NCBI GenBank assembly: GCA_028289245.1
Contig: JAQGGT010000004.1
Span: 124,001 to 188,000 of the forward strand
From: Candidatus Saccharimonadota bacterium
Lineage (GTDB): Bacteria > Patescibacteriota > Saccharimonadia > Saccharimonadales > UBA4665
DNA: 64,000 bases
Direction of reading: 5' to 3'
Part shown: piece after piece, positions 51,497 to 59,919 of the stretch
Position numbering within the stretch: the stretch's first letter is position 1
Layout: each line of letters opens with the position of its first letter
Made by a program: the position numbers and the translations under genes
The notes under the pieces: model-generated
What the model was told of the DNA's origin: nothing
The model's input: the letters and a program-made list of their open reading frames with translations, nothing else
Databases searched by the model: none

Positions 51497-52381
51497 ATGC
51501 GACCCAGAAAGCTCAAGACGATCCTCGGCATCGGCTTAGCCCTTGCTCTCGCGCTCAGCACGAGTGCCTGTGGCTCCTCCGGTGTCAACGAGAAGAACGC
51601 CCAGCAGTGCATGACCCAGCTGACTCCCGACCAGAAGACCCAGTACGAGAACGCACAACTGGCCGAGGGCAACCAGGTCCAGAGCACCACGAACAACCCC
51701 GACGGGACCCAGGACGTCTGCGTCATCGATCCCACCACGGGCCAGATGCACAACTACAACAGCAGCTTCGCGGACTACGCGCTGTACGCGGGGATGACCG
51801 GTCGCTACAACTCGTTCGGCTCCATCGGCCTGATCACCGGCAACCTCAGCTTCACCGAGGCGTTCCTCCTGGACCACATGCTCGGCATCACGTCCAGCGG
51901 TTCCGTGTTCAACCCGTACTCGCACACCTACGGCAACGCCTACCAGCGTCAGCCGGTGATCGTCCAGCACGTCCACGTCACGTCGGTCACCTACGGCAAC
52001 TCGGCCCCGATCAGCTACAAGGCCTACAAGAAGCAGACGCCGCCTCTGGGCTACGCCAAGCCGCCGGTCGTCCCGAAGAAGACCAACACGGTCGCGACGG
52101 CATCCGCCGGCAGCAGCACCCTGACCCCGGTCAAGGGAGCCACGCCGAAGTCGTACATCAAGCAGAACAAGAGCTCGCTCACGCCGCTCAAGTCGAGCTC
52201 GAACAGCACCACGGGCAACCTGACCAACCCCGGCAAGTCCGGCACCACCAGTGGTGGCGGATCATCCGGTACCTCCGGTTCCAGCAAGTCCGGTACCTCC
52301 GGTTCCAGCAAGTCCGGTTCATCGGGATCCAAGTCGGGCGGCAGCAGCCACTCGAGCTCACACAGCAGTTCGCACCACTAG
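51497..52381 (+). CDS. Predicted lipoprotein with Ser/Gly/His-rich tail
   Basis: 294 residues from ATG at 51497 (MRPRKLKTILGIGLALALAL). A type II signal peptide ends at LSTSAC, so the mature protein would be anchored by Cys. A middle domain (about 90-190) has Tyr/Phe-rich segments; the C-terminal 110 residues are Thr/Ser/Gly/Lys-rich with short tandem repeats (GTSGSSKS twice) and end in Ser/His. Codons are overwhelmingly G/C-ending, suggesting transfer from a high-GC, perhaps actinobacterial, source. Earlier in-frame ATG at 51377 would ruin the signal peptide. Function unknown. Confidence 0.75.
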   Translation: MRPRKLKTILGIGLALALALSTSACGSSGVNEKNAQQCMTQLTPDQKTQYENAQLAEGNQVQSTTNNPDGTQDVCVIDPTTGQMHNYNSSFADYALYAGMTGRYNSFGSIGLITGNLSFTEAFLLDHMLGITSSGSVFNPYSHTYGNAYQRQPVIVQHVHVTSVTYGNSAPISYKAYKKQTPPLGYAKPPVVPKKTNTVATASAGSSTLTPVKGATPKSYIKQNKSSLTPLKSSSNSTTGNLTNPGKSGTTSGGGSSGTSGSSKSGTSGSSKSGSSGSKSGGSSHSSSHSSSHH

Positions 52382-52411
52382 GACGGCTCGGCTTCGCCAG
52401 CAGATCACGCA

Positions 52412-52446
52412 TGACCCCTTGGTCAGAACTATCGACCAAGGGGTCA
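52412..52446 (+). terminator. 13-bp hairpin after the lipoprotein gene
   Basis: TGACCCCTTGGTC (52412-52424) and GACCAAGGGGTCA (52434-52446) form a perfect stem with a nine-base loop and no U-tract, in the style of high-GC bacteria. It lies inside the right terminal repeat. Confidence 0.7.
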
Positions 52447-52518
52447 GCGTGGTCGCTCAGCGATCTTCTCCACCACGCATCTAACTGTCATTTACCCTTC
52501 ATTTATAATTAGGAAACT

Positions 52519-53358
52519 ATGGGAATATTTAAAGACAACTCACCAGAAGAAAATTGGCAGTCGGCCGCAGAAGTCGACAGCTATCAGGCGGCCGCGATTG
52601 ATCCTAAGACGGTTGCCCCGCAAGTTATTATGGATAATCTTCTGGATTTTCAGATTTCTCAGATCCACCCCTGGCAGGCCAGCGATTTTCGATTAATCCA
52701 AATGGCCGGCATGTGTATTGCCTATGCGAACGACCGCTTAGCCGAAATATTAATCGATGAAGGCATCCGCACTTCAGGCCGCAAAGATAAACGTGAGCTC
52801 CCGGCCGACATCAACTATTTTGCCGGTGGCCTGTCGCAAAATGCCCATAACATCCTTACGGAAAGCCGCAAGCTTAACAAATATTCGGATGTTGGCTTCA
52901 CTGAAGAATCTATTGATAATCTGTCGCCTGATCAAATGACGCCGTGGTGGCCGTACTTTGAGGGCCGTGAACTTGAGTCATGGCAACGAGTAGAGGCGGG
53001 CGTGGTCAGCATGCCATTTATTCGTGGCGTTGCTCGGGCCACCCGCGAACTTATGGGTGACACGGAGTTTCACATTCAGCAGCTAAAGGATAGGGCAGTT
53101 GTTGCAGTGCCTCGGCAGTACAAAAATAACCAGGCCGATCTACTACGCGATGTCATCGACGCTCAACTACTTATGCCGGCCCGTGTCGACATCGAGACTG
53201 CCGAAGGCATGCTTGATGGTACGCGCGAGCTCACCGAAGGTTCAAAAGTATTTGCGTACAACAACGCCCATGATGCCTACGTCCGTACCATGGCCGCCTT
53301 CACGGGGATCTACTGCCCGCCAGCGCTCGGTATAGACTTTATTCCTGAGCGTAGCTAA
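52519..53358 (+). CDS. Hypothetical protein, 279 aa
   Basis: A soluble 279-residue protein with host-like codons and no recognised motif. TATAAT (52504-52509) is 9 nt before ATG, with AGGA between. The cognate -35 position falls within the right end of cassette 1; a TTGAAC lies immediately left of the cassette, so insertion may have split this promoter. Confidence 0.6.
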   Translation: MGIFKDNSPEENWQSAAEVDSYQAAAIDPKTVAPQVIMDNLLDFQISQIHPWQASDFRLIQMAGMCIAYANDRLAEILIDEGIRTSGRKDKRELPADINYFAGGLSQNAHNILTESRKLNKYSDVGFTEESIDNLSPDQMTPWWPYFEGRELESWQRVEAGVVSMPFIRGVARATRELMGDTEFHIQQLKDRAVVAVPRQYKNNQADLLRDVIDAQLLMPARVDIETAEGMLDGTRELTEGSKVFAYNNAHDAYVRTMAAFTGIYCPPALGIDFIPERS

Positions 53359-53370
53359 GCCAGGCCACAA

Positions 53371-53393
53371 AAAAACGGCCGCTTGGCCGTGGT
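53371..53393 (-). terminator. Terminator for the K+ channel transcript
   Basis: ACGGCC/GGCCGT stem followed by seven T on the minus strand, just outside the left end of cassette 4. Confidence 0.8.
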
Positions 53394-53418
53394 ATGCATC
53401 GTGCAACAGGTGGTACAG

Positions 53419-54005
53419 CAAGCAGACGGAAAATAGGATTATGGGCCGGATCGGCTCATACCTCCTGCCCCTTCGGCCGGCTGCACCATAGTGCCAGTCC
53501 GCATGATGCTCAAGCAGCATCTATGGCAACACCATCGACTGGAGGGAGCTCAGTGGCATCCCCTGGTAAGGTGCCAAGAGCCTTCTCGATCCGAAGATTG
53601 GAGGCCTTCATGCGCTCTTGCTCATCGTTGGTGAAGATGTGCTTGTTCTCGAGCACGGCGGCTGTGACGTTGGCGCTAAAGAAAATCATCAGTAAGGTGT
53701 TGCTGATCATCAAGAATGCGCCCACGCAACGCCCACCGGTTGTAGCTGGGTAGACATCGCCATAACCGACAGTGGTTGCCGTGACAATGACCCACCAGAA
53801 TGATCTGATCATGCCGCGATTCTCAATGAGAGAGAAGATGATAGCGCACACGATGTATTCAGTGATGATTACACCGAGCAGCCACTTAATGCGGTTGGCG
53901 AGTGTTCTGAAAAGCTTGGGCAGATTGTACTTGGTTGTTTCCAGGGTGGCAGTAGTCATGATCGGCCCGTTTCGTGGGGAGGAGGAGTAATCTTCCGTCT
54001 GCTTG
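53419..54005 (-). mobile_element. Inverted-repeat cassette 4 (K+ channel)
   Basis: Perfect 13-bp inverted repeats CAAGCAGACGGAA (53419-53431 and 53993-54005) bound the K+ channel gene. A palindrome-like hairpin at 53439-53460 (TATG-GCCG/CGGC-CATA) follows the gene. The repeat core ACAAGCAGA is shared with cassette 3. No transposase. Confidence 0.55.
53510..53959 (-). CDS. Two-helix potassium channel
   Basis: 149 residues: TM1 (about 24-47), pore helix and selectivity filter TTVGYGDVYP, TM2 (about 80-103), then a 45-residue cytoplasmic C-terminus without an RCK domain. This is the minimal KcsA-like fold, likely a homotetramer conducting K+. It lies alone inside an inverted-repeat cassette. 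Codon use is only mildly different from the surroundings. Confidence 0.9.
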   Translation of the reverse strand: MTTATLETTKYNLPKLFRTLANRIKWLLGVIITEYIVCAIIFSLIENRGMIRSFWWVIVTATTVGYGDVYPATTGGRCVGAFLMISNTLLMIFFSANVTAAVLENKHIFTNDEQERMKASNLRIEKALGTLPGDATELPPVDGVAIDAA

Positions 54006-54038
54006 TGAAGGTGCTTTGGAGTTGTATAGTCTCAACAA

Positions 54039-54075
54039 AACTAGCTACATTATAGAATAATGTAGCTAGTTTATC
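54039..54075 (-). terminator. Terminator of the YtxH-like gene
   Basis: A 16-bp perfect stem AAACTAGCTACATTAT/ATAATGTAGCTAGTTT followed by TTGTT on the minus strand. Confidence 0.88.
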
Positions 54076-54090
54076 AAATGAATGATTATG

Positions 54091-54393
54091 TTACTTTTCT
54101 GACCAGGTCTTTTTTACGACCTGCTTGATATCATCAGGTCCGCCGTCAGCATCAACCTTTTTAACCTTATCTTTGACTTGTTCGGTGGTTTCTTTGGCTT
54201 TATCGGCTACGTCTTCTTTAGTCGTCTTCATCTTTGACTTTGCTTTGGCGGCGCTATCTTTAATAAGCGCGCGGGTTTCGGCACCTGATTTGGGAGCAAG
54301 CACCGTAGCGACAGCAGCGCCAACCGTCGCTGCCAACAAGGTGACACCGATAAGTTGACCGGGGTTTTCAGTGATTGAGTGCGAGTGTGCCAT
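54091..54393 (-). CDS. YtxH-like protein
   Basis: 100 residues. One hydrophobic segment (VTLLAATVGAAVATVLAPKSGAETRALI, about 16-43) with the YtxH-type LAPKSGxETR motif, then a Lys/Asp-rich helix. Such proteins are often general-stress-linked. Inserted between S10 and the K+ channel cassette. Confidence 0.82.
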   Translation of the reverse strand: MAHSHSITENPGQLIGVTLLAATVGAAVATVLAPKSGAETRALIKDSAAKAKSKMKTTKEDVADKAKETTEQVKDKVKKVDADGGPDDIKQVVKKTWSEK

Positions 54394-54423
54394 ATAAGCT
54401 CCTTTATTAGTATGCTCTGCATT

Positions 54424-54475
54424 ATAAAAGCCCTCTGCGAATCAGTATATTAAATACTTCACAGAGGGCTTTATT
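54424..54475 (-). terminator. Terminator of rpsJ
   Basis: AAAGCCCTCTG/CAGAGGGCTTT stem (11 bp) with an inner AGTAT/ATACT hairpin, followed by TTTTAT on the minus strand. S10 is therefore transcribed apart from L3. Confidence 0.85.
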
Positions 54476-54489
54476 GGAGAAGGTGTCAA

Positions 54490-54816
54490 TTACATCTTAA
54501 TTTCGACGTCGCAGCCAGCCGGCAAGCTGAGGTTCATCAGCGAGTCGATGGTCTTCGGCGTTGGCTCAAAGACGTCAATCAGGCGCTTATGCACGCGCAT
54601 CTCAAACTGCTCACGGCCTTTTTTGTAGACGTGCGGGCTTTTGATAACCGTAAAGGTGCTGCGGCGAGTGGGCAATGGGATGGGGCCGGCGAGGCTGGCA
54701 CCGGTGCGCAGCGCGGTGTCGACGATCTGCTTGGCGGCTTGGTCGATTACTTTGTGGTCGTAAGCCTTGAGGCGAATACGAATACGTTGTTTGGCGTCTG
54801 GTTTGACTTCGGCCAT
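54490..54816 (-). CDS. rpsJ: 30S ribosomal protein S10
   Basis: 108 residues. [38 protein letters not shown] and RTHKRLID-type [14 protein letters not shown] are S10 blocks; it also serves as NusE in antitermination. It has its own terminator and probably its own promoter (TATAAG near 54930, minus strand). Confidence 0.97.
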   Translation of the reverse strand: MAEVKPDAKQRIRIRLKAYDHKVIDQAAKQIVDTALRTGASLAGPIPLPTRRSTFTVIKSPHVYKKGREQFEMRVHKRLIDVFEPTPKTIDSLMNLSLPAGCDVEIKM

Positions 54817-54950
54817 ATAATTCTCCTACCGACGTTATTCGGCGTGGTACTGTAACATCTTTAGCGGTCCGAGCGGCCGACAATGACTTTTAGTCAGTAC
54901 AATTAGATTAGTAAGCCAATCTTATACTATTTGGGCTGTTAGCGCAAGCA

Positions 54951-55178
54951 CTACTGGTTGGTCTGCTTGGCAGCCTGTCCCTCTTTGGTCGCGTCTTCCA
55001 GTTCTGCTTTTGCCACTTCGGACAGATCGGCGGCTAGTTCAGGCCGGTAGGCGGCGGCACTCAGCTCATCCGGCCGTTCTATATAATACTTCAGTATGTC
55101 CTTGGCCCTTACCCTTACGAAGTCCGGATCCCGCTCCAAGCTAATCGGCAACGGAGCTAAAGTATCTGGTGAGGTCAT
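54951..55178 (-). CDS. Hypothetical protein, 75 aa
   Basis: 75 residues, acidic and Ala-rich (helical C-terminal half: SAAAYRPELAADLSEVAKAELEDATKEG). No motif recognised. It lies between the EF-Tu and S10 genes. Confidence 0.5.
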   Translation of the reverse strand: MTSPDTLAPLPISLERDPDFVRVRAKDILKYYIERPDELSAAAYRPELAADLSEVAKAELEDATKEGQAAKQTNQ

Positions 55179-55240
55179 GATAATCCTTATGCTTAATAAT
55201 TCGGATTATACGCCTCCTCCTGCCGGCTGCAATCTAGTAA

Positions 55241-55480
55241 TTAGGCGGCGGTAGTTTCTAATTCTATCGGCGTTTCGTGGATCAATTTAGCAACAAAGTC
55301 AGCCGCATTGGCGCCTCGCGCTTCACAGCTCTCAAAATCCACATGTTCCTGCAAGCACCCCGTCAAGAGCTTTGCTGCCTGCGTCGCCGTTGTCTCTTCG
55401 ATAGCTTCGGCCTCCGGGTAGCTAACGCGCGCTTTAACAGCCTTACCTGCTCCTGGTAAGCTTACTTCTACTGACACCAT
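55241..55480 (-). CDS. Hypothetical protein, 79 aa
   Basis: 79 residues beginning MVSVEVSLPGAGKAVKARVSYPEAEAIEE; two Cys. Ribosome-binding site AAGGAGAG precedes ATG. No family recognised. It is downstream of the 21-codon ORF with the sequestered ribosome-binding site. Confidence 0.55.
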   Translation of the reverse strand: MVSVEVSLPGAGKAVKARVSYPEAEAIEETTATQAAKLLTGCLQEHVDFESCEARGANAADFVAKLIHETPIELETTAA

Positions 55481-55502
55481 TTGTCTCTCCTTGTGTTTTT
55501 AG

Positions 55503-55568
55503 CTAACATAACCAGTATACACCCCCGTCAACCCCTTCGGCTAGCCGCGCGCAGGTATTTCCTTCCAT
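55503..55568 (-). CDS. 21-codon ORF with near-perfect Shine-Dalgarno
   Basis: ATG to TAG encodes MEGNTCARLAEGVDGGVYWL plus Cys. AAAGGAGGTGA ends 7 nt upstream of ATG, far better than most sites in the window. It could be a leader peptide for the 79-residue gene, whose start lies 23 nt beyond its stop. The upstream arm of the ribosome-binding site is in a hairpin. Confidence 0.45.
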   Translation of the reverse strand: MEGNTCARLAEGVDGGVYWLC

Positions 55569-55579
55569 ACGGCCTCACC

Positions 55580-55613
55580 TCCTTTTGTATATACATTTGT
55601 GCATACAAAAGGA
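55580..55613 (-). promoter_or_regulatory. Hairpin sequestering a Shine-Dalgarno
   Basis: TCCTTTTGTAT (55603-55613 as RNA 5' arm) pairs perfectly with ATACAAAAGGA (55580-55590) over 11 bp with a 12-base loop. The 3' arm contains the AAGGA of the downstream AAGGAGGTGA. It could act as a thermosensor or regulated translational switch. Confidence 0.5.
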
Positions 55614-55628
55614 TGCTCTCTCTCCAGT

Positions 55629-55657
55629 CTGTTACCCGGGAACCAGTAGGCAGCCAA
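55629..55657 (-). promoter_or_regulatory. Possible promoter between tuf and the 21-codon ORF
   Basis: TTGGCT (55652-55657), a 17-nt spacer and TAACAG (55629-55634), partly overlapping the tuf terminator tail. Confidence 0.35.
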
Positions 55658-55687
55658 AGAAAAAAGGACTCCAGAGGAGTCCTTTTT
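55656..55687 (-). terminator. Terminator of tuf
   Basis: AAAGGACTCC/GGAGTCCTTT stem with AGA-type loop followed by T-run on the minus strand, 18 nt past the EF-Tu stop. Confidence 0.9.
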
Positions 55688-55704
55688 CGGGAAAAGAATC
55701 GTCG

Positions 55705-56889
55705 CTATTTAACGATCTTAGTAACGACGCCGGCACCAACGGTGCGTCCACCTTCGCGGATAGCGAAGCGTAGACCCTGCTCCATAGCAATCGGAGCAAG
55801 CAACTTAACCTTAAAGGTAACAGTGTCACCAGGCATGACCATTTCTTTGTCAGCTGGTAGCTCAACTTCACCAGTTACGTCCGTAGTGCGGAAGTAGAAC
55901 TGAGGCTTGTAGCCCTTGAAGAATGGCGTGTGTCGGCCACCCTCTTCTTTGGTGAGGATGTAGACTTCAGAGTCAAACTCGGTGTGAGGAGTGATCGAAC
56001 CGGGCTTAGCCAAGACTTGGCCGCGCTCAATGTCGTCGCGCTCAATGCCGCGAAGGAGTAAACCGGCGTTGTCGCCAGCTTGCCCTTGGTCAAGAGACTT
56101 CTTGAAGGCTTCGATACCAGTCACTACGGTTTGCTTGGTGTCGTGAATACCGACGATTTCAACAGGATCGTTAATCTTAACGATACCAGTTTCCACACGA
56201 CCGGTAGCGACGGTGCCGCGACCCTTAATTGAGAAGACGTCTTCGATAGGCATCAGGAATGGCTTGTCGAGTTCGCGCTTTGGCTCTTCGATGTAGTCAT
56301 CCATAGCCTTGACGAGTTCCATAACAGCATCTTCGTTGGCGGCATCGCCTTCGAGGGCTTTAGTAGCCGAACCCTTGATGATTGGGCAGTCGCGGTCGAA
56401 ACCGTTCTTCTCAAGGAGTTCGCGGATTTCTTCTTCGACGAGCTCAACGAGATCGGCGTCGGCGATGTCCATCTTGTTCATGAAAACTACGATCTTTGGC
56501 ACACCAACTTGGCGGGCCAGCAGTACGTGCTCACGAGTCTGTGGCAACGGACCATCGTTGGCACCTACGACGAGGATGGCACCGTCGATCTGAGCCGCAC
56601 CGGTAATCATGTTCTTGACGTAGTCGGCGTGACCAGGCATGTCGACGTGAGCGTAGTGACGCTTCTCTGACTCATACTCCTGGTGAGAGGTAGCGATGGT
56701 AATACCACGAGCGCGCTCTTCTGGGGCGTTATCGATCTGGTCGTACGCAATTGGCTTGTTTACGGCGCTCGGAAGTCGCTTAGCCAGGACTGCGGTAATT
56801 GCAGCAGTTAATGTGGTCTTACCGTGGTCGACGTGACCCATGGTGCCGACGTTGACGTGTGGTTTGGTACGGTCGAATTGATCTGCCAT
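55705..56889 (-). CDS. tuf: Elongation factor Tu
   Basis: 394 residues, all GTPase motifs: [21 protein letters not shown] (DCPGH in most species) and NKMD; then domains 2 and 3 ([13 protein letters not shown]). Delivers aminoacyl-tRNA to the ribosome. Has its own promoter and terminator. Confidence 0.98.
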   Translation of the reverse strand: MADQFDRTKPHVNVGTMGHVDHGKTTLTAAITAVLAKRLPSAVNKPIAYDQIDNAPEERARGITIATSHQEYESEKRHYAHVDMPGHADYVKNMITGAAQIDGAILVVGANDGPLPQTREHVLLARQVGVPKIVVFMNKMDIADADLVELVEEEIRELLEKNGFDRDCPIIKGSATKALEGDAANEDAVMELVKAMDDYIEEPKRELDKPFLMPIEDVFSIKGRGTVATGRVETGIVKINDPVEIVGIHDTKQTVVTGIEAFKKSLDQGQAGDNAGLLLRGIERDDIERGQVLAKPGSITPHTEFDSEVYILTKEEGGRHTPFFKGYKPQFYFRTTDVTGEVELPADKEMVMPGDTVTFKVKLLAPIAMEQGLRFAIREGGRTVGAGVVTKIVK

Positions 56890-56969
56890 ATTGGAAAACT
56901 CCTTAAATATTATGTATCGTAATAATCGTTTGCATAAGAGTAATAGGACTCATACAAAGTGACTAACAA

Positions 56970-56998
56970 AGTATAGGGGACGCTAAGAAGTTTGTAAA
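56970..56998 (-). promoter_or_regulatory. Promoter of tuf
   Basis: TTTACA (56993-56998), a 17-nt spacer and TATACT (56970-56975), about 80 nt before the start. Confidence 0.8.
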
Positions 56999-57013
56999 GG
57001 GTTATTGCCCCTA

Positions 57014-57664
57014 TTAGCTGTCGACTTTAGAAACCGAGGCACGAAGTTTAGTCAGGCGGCCATATGGCTTGCCGAGAACTTCCCAGGCGGCTTCGATGCT
57101 ACGCCGACGAGCGTCTTTGGAAATAACGTATTCGTAGCGCGAGCGTGTGTGCAGGCTGACGTACTCTCTAAATAGCTGACCGCTAATTGCTCGTTGATCA
57201 GTATCGAAGACTCTAACAGCCACCGGTATGGTTTCTTCATGCAGCGCTAGCGCTAAGACGCCGTCGATGAGCTTATCGTAGGCACCTTCCATGTGTTCGG
57301 GAATAAAAGCACCCGATACGGCCATGCGTCCGCCAAGCGTCACTAATGCGCTGCGGGCACTGCAAAGCACATCGTGTGACGTGATGGGTCGTCCTGAAGA
57401 TGAATCTTCTCGGCCAACAAGCCCGGCCAACCAGGTGACACCATCGGATACCGTACACGGTTTCATCCCTACGGGTCGGTAGCCCTCACCACTAATAAAC
57501 TCGGCCTGAGAGGTGAGCACTGCCTTATCAGTAAGCACTTTATCGCTCTGGCGGAGCGCCTCGACGTGTGCCGCATTGCCGGGCTCATCAACTACGGTTA
57601 TGAGGTCGTTGAGGTACTGGGTCAATGGTTCATAGGTATAGAATGGTTCGGCTTTCAAAATCAT
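57014..57664 (-). CDS. Hypothetical protein, 216 aa
   Basis: 216-residue soluble protein without recognised motif; C-terminal part is basic (KDARRRSIEAAWEVLGKPYGRLTKLRASVSK). Inserted between fusA and tuf. TATAAT (57671-57676) lies 6 nt before ATG, so leaderless, and a perfect 10-bp inverted repeat surrounds the -10, suggesting tight control. Confidence 0.6.
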   Translation of the reverse strand: MILKAEPFYTYEPLTQYLNDLITVVDEPGNAAHVEALRQSDKVLTDKAVLTSQAEFISGEGYRPVGMKPCTVSDGVTWLAGLVGREDSSSGRPITSHDVLCSARSALVTLGGRMAVSGAFIPEHMEGAYDKLIDGVLALALHEETIPVAVRVFDTDQRAISGQLFREYVSLHTRSRYEYVISKDARRRSIEAAWEVLGKPYGRLTKLRASVSKVDS

Positions 57665-57694
57665 AGCGCAATTATAACATATAGTTGCGCTATG
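57662..57694. promoter_or_regulatory. Promoter/operator palindrome upstream of the 216-aa gene
   Basis: CATAGCGCAA (57662-57671) and TTGCGCTATG (57685-57694) are perfect inverted repeats with a 13-bp centre containing TATAAT of the minus strand. -35 TTTTTC lies 17 nt upstream. It may be an operator; as RNA it could also end the fusA transcript. Confidence 0.6.
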
Positions 57695-57712
57695 AAAAAT
57701 ATTCTATTTATA

Positions 57713-59800
57713 TTACTTGGCGTTTTTGGCAATGATGGCTTCGGTCACATGGCTCGGCACATCAGCGTAGTGGTCGAGTTCCATGCTGGAGCTGGCGCGG
57801 CCCTTGGTGGCCGAGCGGATTTCGGTGGTGTAGCCGAACATTTCGCCGAGCGGAACGAAGGCGGTAATCTCTTTGACGTTGCCGCTGAGATCTTCCATGC
57901 TTTCGATGCGGCCACGCTTCGCGTTGAGGCCACCGATGATGTCACCCATGTTTTCTTCTGGTGTCACGACAACCACCTTCATGACCGGTTCGAGCAGAAC
58001 GGGCTTGGCTCGCTTGACGCCTTCTTTGAGGGCCATTGAACCAGCCACCTTAAAGGCCATTTCGTTGGAGTCGACTTCGTGGTAGCTGCCATCGTACAGC
58101 TCAGCGACGACATCGACAACGGGGTAGCCGGCCAGAACGCCACCGGCCATTGCTTCGATGATTCCCTGCTCGACTGGCTTAATGTACTCAGTCGGAACGG
58201 CGCCACCCTTGATGGAGTTGATGAATTCAAAGCCCTTACCTTCTTCGTTGGCGGACAGGCGGAGCCAGACGTCACCGTACTGACCGCGACCACCAGATTG
58301 ACGGACAAATTTACCCTGGACTTCGACGTCTTTGCCGCGAATCGTTTCACGGTAGGCGACTTGCGGCTGACCGATGTTAGCTTCGACATTAAATTCGCGC
58401 TTCATACGGTCAACGAGGATCTCTAGGTGGAGCTCACCCATACCGGAGATGATGGTCTGGCCGGTTTCGTCGTCGACTTTGACGCGGAAGGTCGGGTCTT
58501 CTTCGGCGAGGCGCTGGAGGGCAATACCCATCTTTTCTTGGTCGGCTTTGGTCTTCGGCTCAATCGCGATCGAGACAGGTGGTTCGGGGAAGGTAATGTT
58601 CTCGAGGACAATCGGGTGGGCTGGGTCACAGAGCGTGTGACCGGTCGTCGTGCCCTTCAGGCCGACGATTGCAGCAATGTCGCCGGCAGAGACTTCGGTG
58701 ACGTCTTCGCGCTTGTCGGCTTGGAGGCGGACAATACGGCCGACGCGCTCTTTTTCACCGGTTGAGCTGTTAAGCACATATGAACCAGCCACGATAGTGC
58801 CGGAGTAAACACGGAAATAGGCTAGCTTGCCGACAAAGGGGTCGCTGGTGATCTTGAAGGCCAAGGCCGAGAATGGCTCAGAGGCGTCGTGCTTGCGCTC
58901 AATTTCTTCGCCGGTCTTGGGGTGGGTACCCCACACATTGCTACGGTCATTCGGTGCCGGCAAGTAGTCATTGACGAGGTCGAGAACTTTTTCGACCATC
59001 ACGCCACGGCCATCACCACCGGTTACCGGGAAAAACTTACCGGTGAGGGTAGCAGCGCGAATGGCTTGCTTAATTTCTTCGATGCTTAGACCCTCTTCGC
59101 CAACTTCAAAGTACTTTTCGAGCAAAGTTTCATCTTCGGCAACGGCGTTTTCGACGAGCAGACTACGATACCGCTTAACTTCATCCAGCATATCGGCCGG
59201 GATCTCAGCCTCAACCATTGCGTGGTCGGTGAACTCTTTGTAGGTGTAGGCCTTCATTTCGACCAGATCGACAATACCATTAATGCTCTGCTCAAAACCA
59301 ATCGGTAGCTGGACCGGGAAAGCTCGCTTGCTGAGGCGGTTGTGAATTGACTCAAGTGACTTATAGAAATCGCCACCGGTTTGGTTGATCTTGTTGATAA
59401 AGCACATACGCGGCGTGCCGTACTTATCGGCTTGGCGCCAGACCGTCTCAGACTGCGATTCGACACCCATTTTGCCGTCGAAAACGACGACGGCGCCATC
59501 GAGGACACGCAGTGAGCGCTCGACTTCAGCGGTGAAGTCGATGTGGCCGGGCGTATCAATGATGTTGATCTGGTGACCCTTCCAGTAACAAGTCACCGAA
59601 GCGGCCACAATCGTAATACCGCGCTCTCGTTCCTGAGCCATCCAGTCGGTGGTGGTTTCGCCATCGTGCACGGCGCCGATCTTGTGGTTCAGGCCAGTAC
59701 GGTACAGAATGCCTTCAGTAGTAGTGGTTTTACCGGCATCGATGTGAGCAATGATGCCCAGGTTACGAATGTCTTTCATTGCAGTTTTCTTGTCGGCCAT
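57713..59800 (-). CDS. fusA: Elongation factor G
   Basis: 695 residues: G domain with AHIDAGKTTTTE, RGITI, DTPGHIDF and NKINQTG (Met of NKMD replaced by Ile), then domains II-V including the domain IV tip region VAYRETIRGK. Catalyses translocation. Confidence 0.98.
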   Translation of the reverse strand: MADKKTAMKDIRNLGIIAHIDAGKTTTTEGILYRTGLNHKIGAVHDGETTTDWMAQERERGITIVAASVTCYWKGHQINIIDTPGHIDFTAEVERSLRVLDGAVVVFDGKMGVESQSETVWRQADKYGTPRMCFINKINQTGGDFYKSLESIHNRLSKRAFPVQLPIGFEQSINGIVDLVEMKAYTYKEFTDHAMVEAEIPADMLDEVKRYRSLLVENAVAEDETLLEKYFEVGEEGLSIEEIKQAIRAATLTGKFFPVTGGDGRGVMVEKVLDLVNDYLPAPNDRSNVWGTHPKTGEEIERKHDASEPFSALAFKITSDPFVGKLAYFRVYSGTIVAGSYVLNSSTGEKERVGRIVRLQADKREDVTEVSAGDIAAIVGLKGTTTGHTLCDPAHPIVLENITFPEPPVSIAIEPKTKADQEKMGIALQRLAEEDPTFRVKVDDETGQTIISGMGELHLEILVDRMKREFNVEANIGQPQVAYRETIRGKDVEVQGKFVRQSGGRGQYGDVWLRLSANEEGKGFEFINSIKGGAVPTEYIKPVEQGIIEAMAGGVLAGYPVVDVVAELYDGSYHEVDSNEMAFKVAGSMALKEGVKRAKPVLLEPVMKVVVVTPEENMGDIIGGLNAKRGRIESMEDLSGNVKEITAFVPLGEMFGYTTEIRSATKGRASSSMELDHYADVPSHVTEAIIAKNAK

Positions 59801-59919
59801 AAAAAAGTCGTGTCCTCGTCGTCTTAAAATTTAGTTATTTGCTCTCGCGTGTGGCTGGGCCACAAGGAGCATAGAGCACTTGTCAATATTGTAGCATATT
59901 TCCCTGTTGGGGACCAGGT

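Larger units (their letters stand above)
51378..52490 (+). mobile_element. Inverted-repeat cassette 1 (lipoprotein)
   Basis: Perfect 15-bp terminal inverted repeats TGACAGTTAGATGCG (51378-51392 and 52476-52490) bound a single gene. Inside are a 14-bp hairpin (51398-51411 with 51432-51445, one mismatch) before the gene and a 13-bp hairpin after it. No transposase and no clear target duplication. The inner gene has mostly G/C-ending codons, unlike both flanks. Confidence 0.6.

Noticed and set aside
51490-52512. 340-codon frame overlapping the lipoprotein gene
   Set aside because: A shadow frame kept open by high GC; the product is His/Arg/Gln-rich without structure, while the other frame has a signal peptide and lipobox.
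51470-53980. CTCCTCC stretches before the cassette 1 and 4 genes as regulatory anti-Shine-Dalgarno mimics
   Set aside because: Short, not seen in cassettes 2 and 3, and likely by chance in G/C-rich DNA.
55580-55613. The 11-bp hairpin as the tuf terminator
   Set aside because: No T-run follows on the minus strand, and a standard terminator already lies at 55656-55687.
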